DNA from: Gari tellinella
Lineage: Eukaryota > Mollusca > Bivalvia > Cardiida > Psammobiidae
DNA: 64,000 bases
Assembly: GCA_922989275.2 (NCBI GenBank)
Contig: OV277866.1
Location: forward strand, 49,405,246 to 49,469,245
Direction: 5' to 3'
A program made the translations under genes and the position numbers. Positions 59,515 to 64,000 of this stretch are shown one piece after another. Position 1 is the stretch's first letter. Each line of letters begins with the position of its first letter. The notes beneath the pieces are model-generated. The model worked only from the letters and a program-made list of their open reading frames with translations. It searched no databases and was not told the DNA's origin.

Positions 59515-59825
59515 TCGAGTTCGAGTTGATGATGTTCAACTGTACACATATTGCTGAAAGCACTTGTTACATGTATCATGGTTTCTCGGGAAGTAGATGT
59601 AGATATGAATCAAATTAAAACCACAGTTAATTCCACTTGAACGTCAGAAAATATTCCGTCTAATAATAAACACTGCTTTTGAAACTAATTATACACACGT
59701 TAAAAGTTATATAATGCATGTTATCAAACAAATTAAGTGTAGTGTTGAATAAGCACCCTAAACTAAACAGCTGTTGCCTTTTTATTTATTAATGCTAGTT
59801 CTAATGTCTTTGAAACAATTAAGCA
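59515..59825. other. No recognisable feature
   Basis: About 310 bp; nothing recognised. A half alpha relic (GGCTAGTGATCAGACACC) follows at 59,843. Confidence 0.4.
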
Positions 59826-59929
59826 TGTGTTCGAAAACTATTTGGCTAGTGATCAGACACCAAACTGATCGCAGTCTAACTTAACTTAAAACAAGTTCCA
59901 AATACAGACTCCAAGGTTAAAACGCTATT

Positions 59930-60045
59930 GAGTTTAGTTTGAAGTCGTTTTCAAGCATTTGATTGGTCAGATTTGAGCCTAGACTCAAATCTGAACAATT
60001 ACATGCTTGAGAATGATTTCAGACTAAATTCAAACCTTTTACAAC
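59930..60045. mobile_element. Family G palindrome, complete copy
   Basis: GAGTTTAGTTTGAAGTCG ... TTTCAGACTAAATTC outer arms; inner CAAGCATTTGATTGGTCAG / CTGAACAATTACATGCTTG around TTTGAGCCTAGACTCAAA. About 105 bp and almost wholly self-complementary. Confidence 0.8.
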
Positions 60046-60194
60046 CTAGAAAATGTAAAACTTTTATATTCATTTGTATATTTCAATAAATCAATTTCTA
60101 GTGCCACACAATTTGGTTCATAATATACATGCACATGTTAACCTAATTCACCCTAAAGACAAACACTTTGATTCAAATAAGACGCCGATTTATA

Positions 60195-60392
60195 AAGCAT
60201 CCTCATGTCAACCACTAACAGTTTGGAGCCCTATCAGATGCCGGTTTATCCGGCGTCTGAGCTGGCGTCATACTGGTCGACACACACAATTTCAAACGGT
60301 CAGAAATTTTGAAAAGTTGTCATTATGTTCTATTTGGATTGCGTTTGTCTTTCGTTTACGTTTAATGGGAAAGGATCACATCGTCTCCACTG
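60195..60392 (+). mobile_element. Family A copy, left end lost
   Basis: Hairpin CAGTTTGGAGCCCTATCAG / GGCGTCTGAGCTGGCGTC with tip GCCGGTTTATCCGGC; long arm GCGTTTGTCTTTCGTTTACG; CGTCTCCACTG. Confidence 0.72.
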
Positions 60393-60418
60393 GACTAGGA
60401 TACACACTGTTACGTGTA

Positions 60419-60636
60419 CAGTGGATGAAACGTTATTATTTCCTCTTTAAACGCAAACAACACGCAAACGCACCGTAATAAACCGTAGTAAATGATATCT
60501 TTTCGACAAGTCTGACTATGCATGTTAATATAATGGTAAACAGTTTAGAGCCTGATCAGACGCCGGATGTTTGCATTTGCAATAATATGTTTAGCGTAAA
60601 CGCGTTTACTGAGAAAGAATAAAGTGTTCTCCACTG
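60419..60636 (-). mobile_element. Family A MITE, hairpin half deleted
   Basis: TA at 60,417-60,418 and 60,637-60,638. CAGTGGATGAAACGTTATTA; left arm GAGCCTGATCAGACGCCGG jumps to ATGTTTGCATTTGC. Confidence 0.88.
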
Positions 60637-60638
60637 TA

Positions 60639-61020
60639 GCAAGTTTGAATGTAATCGCATTAGGCACGGTTAGATTAAATACCACCAATATTTCACTATA
60701 AATGCACATATGAAAACCACAGCTATTGAGCTACATCATACATCTCCGATACCCCATGTGTGGTATATGAGGAATGTTTGCCCAGCATCAACCGAAGTGT
60801 CCAACAGTTTGTTTAGTCTAATACTACAACCATTGGCATCTTTTATCCAATATTTTCTCGCCCCCAGTTCTTGTGAGAGAGGAAACACGACAAAATCAGC
60901 ATTGAAATCCAGCCATCCAGCATGTGGCTATTAGTGTGTGTCGCTCCAATTCCAATAATCAATGCAGACAGGGCTCAGAGGAATAAACATTTTATGGAAC
61001 AGATTGTGAAACTTTCAAGC
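60639..61020. other. No confident feature
   Basis: About 380 bp of non-repeat-looking sequence, less AT-rich than its surroundings. A 74-aa plus frame (60,710-60,934) has no recognised motif; the minus strand has no sustained frame. Could hold old exonic material. Confidence 0.35.
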
Positions 61021-61027
61021 CGGAATT

Positions 61028-61200
61028 AACCCTTAAACTGCAAAAATACCAATGCTTTCAAAACTGTTATCTGAATGTGGTTTGTGTCGAAACATGTTGC
61101 TTGCGATGTTCAAAATACGTATATCCTCTCAATTTGAAAGCGATTTAAGGACATTAATATAGAGTTTGAAATAGTTTTCAATCATGATCAGATATCGAGT
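61028..61200. mobile_element. Possible B' relic
   Basis: TTAACCCTTAAACTGCAAAA at 61,028 resembles a B' end; CAATCATGATCAGATATCG near 61,180 may be a hairpin arm. The right end is absent. Confidence 0.35.
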
Positions 61201-61231
61201 ATCAAAATAATATTTTTTTCAGTGTTACATG

Positions 61232-61557
61232 TACAACATTGAAACAACGTCATGATTGGCTACTTACAGTGGAGAATGTGTTGTTCTTTCCCAATAAACG
61301 CGTTTACGTTAAAACTATTATTTGCAGTGCAAACAGTTTGGAGCCAGATCAGACGCCGGGTAACCCGGCGTCTGATCAGGATCCACACTGTTTGCCACCA
61401 AGATAAACATGAAATATCAGAATTGTCCAAAAGTTGTTCTTTTCTACGTTTTAGTGCTTTGCGTTTGCGTACGTTTGCGTACGTTTGCGTTTAAACGGGA
61501 AAGAATAACATATTCTCCACTGTACAACATTGAAACAACGTCATGATTGGCTACTTA
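61232..61557. repeat. 35-bp direct repeats flanking an A element
   Basis: Positions 61,232-61,266 and 61,523-61,557 are identical 35-bp sequences beginning TACAACATTGAAAC and ending GGCTACTTA. They abut the A element exactly and begin and end with TA. Confidence 0.97.
61267..61522 (+). mobile_element. Family A MITE with 35-bp flanking duplication
   Basis: 256 bp: the long arm has an extra GCGTACGTTT unit (three CGTACG-type repeats). The hairpin right base is GGATCCACACTG rather than GGCTCCAAACTG. TIRs GAATGTG / ACATATTC. Confidence 0.95.
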
Positions 61558-61810
61558 AGAGGCCTCCTAATGAGGTTCTTAGATGTAAACGATTAAGTTT
61601 GTTTTGGTATATTAATTTCAATTAATATTCATTCTGCTAGAATGTCGCCTATTGTAAAAGTGACGGCTGCAGAACATCAGCATGCAAATAGGTAGTACAT
61701 GTACATTGTTTATGCATTTGAGTACATGTATAATGCTCAACGATACATTCACCACGCAGTTCGCATCTTGAATATATTATGTCTGATCTAGACTTAAAAA
61801 TGTGTTCCTA

Positions 61811-62056
61811 CAGTGGAGAATCTGTTATTCTTTCCCAATAAACGCGTTTACGTTAAAACTATTATTTGCAGTGCAAACAGTTTGGATCCAGATCAGACGC
61901 CGGGTAACCCAGCGTCTGATCAGGCTCCAAACTGTTTGCCACCAACATAAACAAGAATTATCAGAATTGTCCAAAAGTTGTTCTTTTCTACGTTTTAGTG
62001 CTTTGCGTTTGCGTACGTTTGCGTTTAAACGGGAAAGAATAACAGATTCTCCACTG
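61811..62056 (+). mobile_element. Family A MITE, young type
   Basis: TA at 61,809-61,810 and 62,057-62,058. Full length; hairpin base TTTGGATCCAGATC and tip CCCAGCGTC each carry one unpaired change. Confidence 0.95.
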
Positions 62057-62235
62057 TATGTACATATGTGCACATGTACATATAGTATGGTTTGACAGTT
62101 TACTGGTTCAAATTAAATCTTAAATTGAAAACTTAATTGCGCACCATTAACAACGTTTGAATTCCCATCCTCGGCGGATATATTCACTAGGGTGGGTTAT
62201 TATTATGTTCTGTTGGGAAGGATTTAAGCGCAATA

Positions 62236-62429
62236 CAGTAACGTGTAGAATAGTTTGGTTCCTAAATACGTTTACGCTAAACCTATTATTTCCAATGCAA
62301 ACAGATTGGAGCCAGATCAAATTAAATTGAATAGTCAGAATGATAAAAAATATCATTTTCTACATTCTATTGCATTGCGTGTGCGTTTCGTTTGCGTTGG
62401 AACGGAAAAGAATTACGTTTTCTGCACTG
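62236..62429 (+). mobile_element. Family A copy, hairpin lost
   Basis: TA at 62,234-62,235 and 62,430-62,431. CAGTAACGTGTAGAATAG to TTCTGCACTG. GATTGGAGCCAGATCAAATT runs straight into the long arm. Confidence 0.82.
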
Positions 62430-62439
62430 TACACTAGTA

Positions 62440-62677
62440 CAGTGGAGAATCTGTTATTCTTTCCCGTCTAAACGCAAACGTACGCAAACGCAAAGCACTA
62501 AAACGTAGAAAATAACAAGTTTTGGACAATTCTATTTTTTCATGTTTATCTTGGTGGCAAACAGTTTGGAGCCTGATCAGACGCCGGGTTACCCGGCGTC
62601 TGATCTGGCTCTAATCTGTTTGCAGTGCAAATAATATTTTTAGCGTAAACGTGTTTATTGGGAAAGAATAACAGCTT
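62440..62677 (-). mobile_element. Family A copy, last TIR bases missing
   Basis: TA at 62,438-62,439. Complete up to GGGAAAGAATAACAGCTT, then GGGTCGTTGGGATGC, so about 12 bp of the right TIR are gone. Confidence 0.9.
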
Positions 62678-62989
62678 GGGTCGTTGGGATGCTTTTAAAA
62701 ACAGCGATACCATCAACAAATGTTCCCGGAAACTGAACTATTGACTACTGTAACTTGAGTTTTTTTTCCAGACCATTACTCTCGATGTGTTCGTTATTGG
62801 TTTAGTAGATGTGCTGTAGCGTACATAATTGTTTAAACTAATGGATAAACCGCTTTCTAAATGACAGCGATTTAGTTAAATCCATTTCTATAATTACTTA
62901 ATTATCGCTTCCTGGAGCGTGGTGGATTTGAGAAGTTAAATGTGTAAAACCATTTAGACAACACCATACATTCTTCTTTCACACAGTTA

Positions 62990-63236
62990 CAGTGGAGAAT
63001 ACTTTATTCTTTCCCGTTTAAACGCAAACGAAACGCAAACGCAAAACACTAACATGTAGAAAATGACAATTTTATGACAATACTGACTTTTCATTTTTAT
63101 CTGACTGGCAAACAGTTTGTAGCCTGATCAGACGCCGGGTTACCCGGCGTCTGATCAGGCTCCAAACTGTTCGCACTGGAAAAAATAGTTTAAGCGTAAA
63201 CGCGTTTATAGGAAAAAACTAACATTTTCTCCACTG
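62990..63236 (-). mobile_element. Family A MITE, older subfamily
   Basis: TA at 62,988-62,989 and 63,237-63,238. Long arm ACGAAACGCAAACGC variant. Hairpin TAGCCTGATCAGACGCCGGG / CGGCGTCTGATCAGGCTCC lacks the A-A mismatch. Confidence 0.93.
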
Positions 63237-63238
63237 TA

Positions 63239-63707
63239 AAGCTATGTTAACCGGCCATGTAAAAGACGATAAAGTATCAGTTTTAAAGCAATATTGAAGC
63301 TTATTACAATGCAATATTAATGCACTAAGTGCATTTATGGACTTTTGAGTTACTTAAGCTCTTTTGAGTGATGACATTTCTGTAAACAGCGACATGTCTC
63401 TTCCCTGAAGGACGGCTGATCGCATATTTACTGTGTTTATTTATGTTAGAAGTACAAAAACGTACTGAGGCAATCAGTTGGTAAATATAGTTTTATTGTT
63501 TTTTCGTTTCACATGCGTGTTAAGTAATTACAAGTTAATTGACATACGATCCAAGAAACAACAATTAACAATCTAACATGTCAGTACAAATTGAGTAGGT
63601 TATTGTTTTCTTAGATGGGCAGGGTGTTAACTTATCCTGCATTTGGCTTAAATATCTTCGGGAAAAAGATAAGATGGGAAGCATACTTGTATAGATATTT
63701 TACTAAA
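63239..63707. other. No recognisable feature
   Basis: About 470 bp; AATGCACTAAGTGCATT is a short palindrome near 63,318-63,337. Confidence 0.4.
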
Positions 63708-63709
63708 TA

Positions 63710-63955
63710 CAGTGGAGAAAACGTTATTCTTTCCCACTAAACGCGTTTACGCTAAAACGTTTATTTCAATTACAAACAGTTTAGAGCCAGATCAGACGCC
63801 GGGTAACCCGGCGTCTAATCAGGCTCCAAACTGTTTGCCACCAAGATAAACAAGAATTATCAGAATTGTCCAAAAGTTTTTTTTTTCTATGTTTTAGTGC
63901 TTTGCGTTTGCGTACGTTTGCGTTTAAACGGGAAAGAATAACAGATTCTCCTCTG
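63710..63955 (+). mobile_element. Family A MITE
   Basis: TA at 63,708-63,709 and 63,956-63,957. Left TIR GAAAACG, right TIR ACAGATTCTCCTCTG. Hairpin tip intact; right arm CGTCTAATCAGG has one unpaired change. Confidence 0.94.
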
Positions 63956-64000
63956 TACATACCACATGAGGTACTTTTCTAAAATATTAAGATGCAGCAA

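Noticed and set aside
60710..60934. 74-aa plus-strand frame as a gene
   Set aside because: No motif, no partner copy, no splice context found; kept only as a blank region note.

Overview
ORGANISM AND OVERALL CHARACTER. The window is eukaryotic, AT-rich, non-coding-dominated DNA, most likely from a bivalve mollusc. The pointers are abundant ACATGTACATGTA runs, a 'pearl'-like element carrying 160-bp tandem units of the bivalve BIV160/pearl kind (recognised from memory, not searched), and a long-TIR repeat starting near GAGCCGAGCCATGGCAAAAC that resembles repeats I associate with bivalves. I see no complete protein-coding gene, rRNA, tRNA or CRISPR array. The long open frames that recur across the window are accidental frames through one palindromic transposon family.

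REPEAT FAMILIES (letters used throughout). A: ~246-bp MITE, TA target site, TIR starting CAGTGGAGAATCTGTTATTC, short arm (~50 nt) with AATAAACGCG, long arm (~120 nt) with GCGTTTGCGTACGTTTGCG, central ~64-nt hairpin 'alpha' (CAAACAGTTTGGAGCC + GATCAGACGCCGGG); '+' means short arm first. Roughly 60 copies or fragments. B and B': TTAA target, ends TTAACCCTTTCACT or TTAACTCTTTCACTGCC, alpha hairpin with GGATCC base. C: ~340-bp, TA target, TIR CAGTGCTCCCTCCCTACAAC, alpha hairpin. K, E, M: TTAA or TTAA-like elements with alpha-type hairpins. F: TTAA target, ends TTAACCCATTACCCC, a different hairpin 'beta' (CTTAAAGCAGGTTGAAAGTA). H: TA target, TIR CAGTAAAACCTCTCTATTAC, beta-type hairpin. D, G, J, L, N, P, Q, R: lower-copy palindromic or TIR elements defined at their entries.

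LAYOUT. 0-6 kb: C, D, F, B', A and a 145-bp foldback. 5.9-8.9 kb: a 3-kb pearl/HINE-like element inserted inside an old A copy. 9-36 kb: dense A/B/C field with H, K, F, J and repeated nesting. 32.3 kb and 42.4 kb: inverted copies of L. 36-43 kb: relatively A-poor, with a LINE-like 3' end and the first of two paralogous coding exons (38,110-38,281, minus). 43-47 kb: A/C/B/N. 47.1-49.1 kb: second, inverted pearl-like copy. 49-56 kb: F, B, D nested in E, A nested in C, F nested in A, then a three-level nest (54.2-55.4 kb) whose innermost element carries a decayed Tc1-like transposase; directly beside it the second paralogous exon (55,462-55,633, minus). 56-64 kb: A, F, H, Q and LINE-like tail.

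HOW IT FITS TOGETHER. The window records layered transposition: A elements sit inside B', C, F, R and other A copies, so near-identical A copies are the youngest layer. The same alpha hairpin occurs in families with unrelated ends and different target sites, and the hairpin arms change in matched pairs between copies. Two A insertions have 32- and 35-bp flanking duplications instead of the usual TA. The only plausible host coding signal is the pair of 172-nt, phase-1 exons, suggesting a duplicated gene family whose other exons I could not identify.
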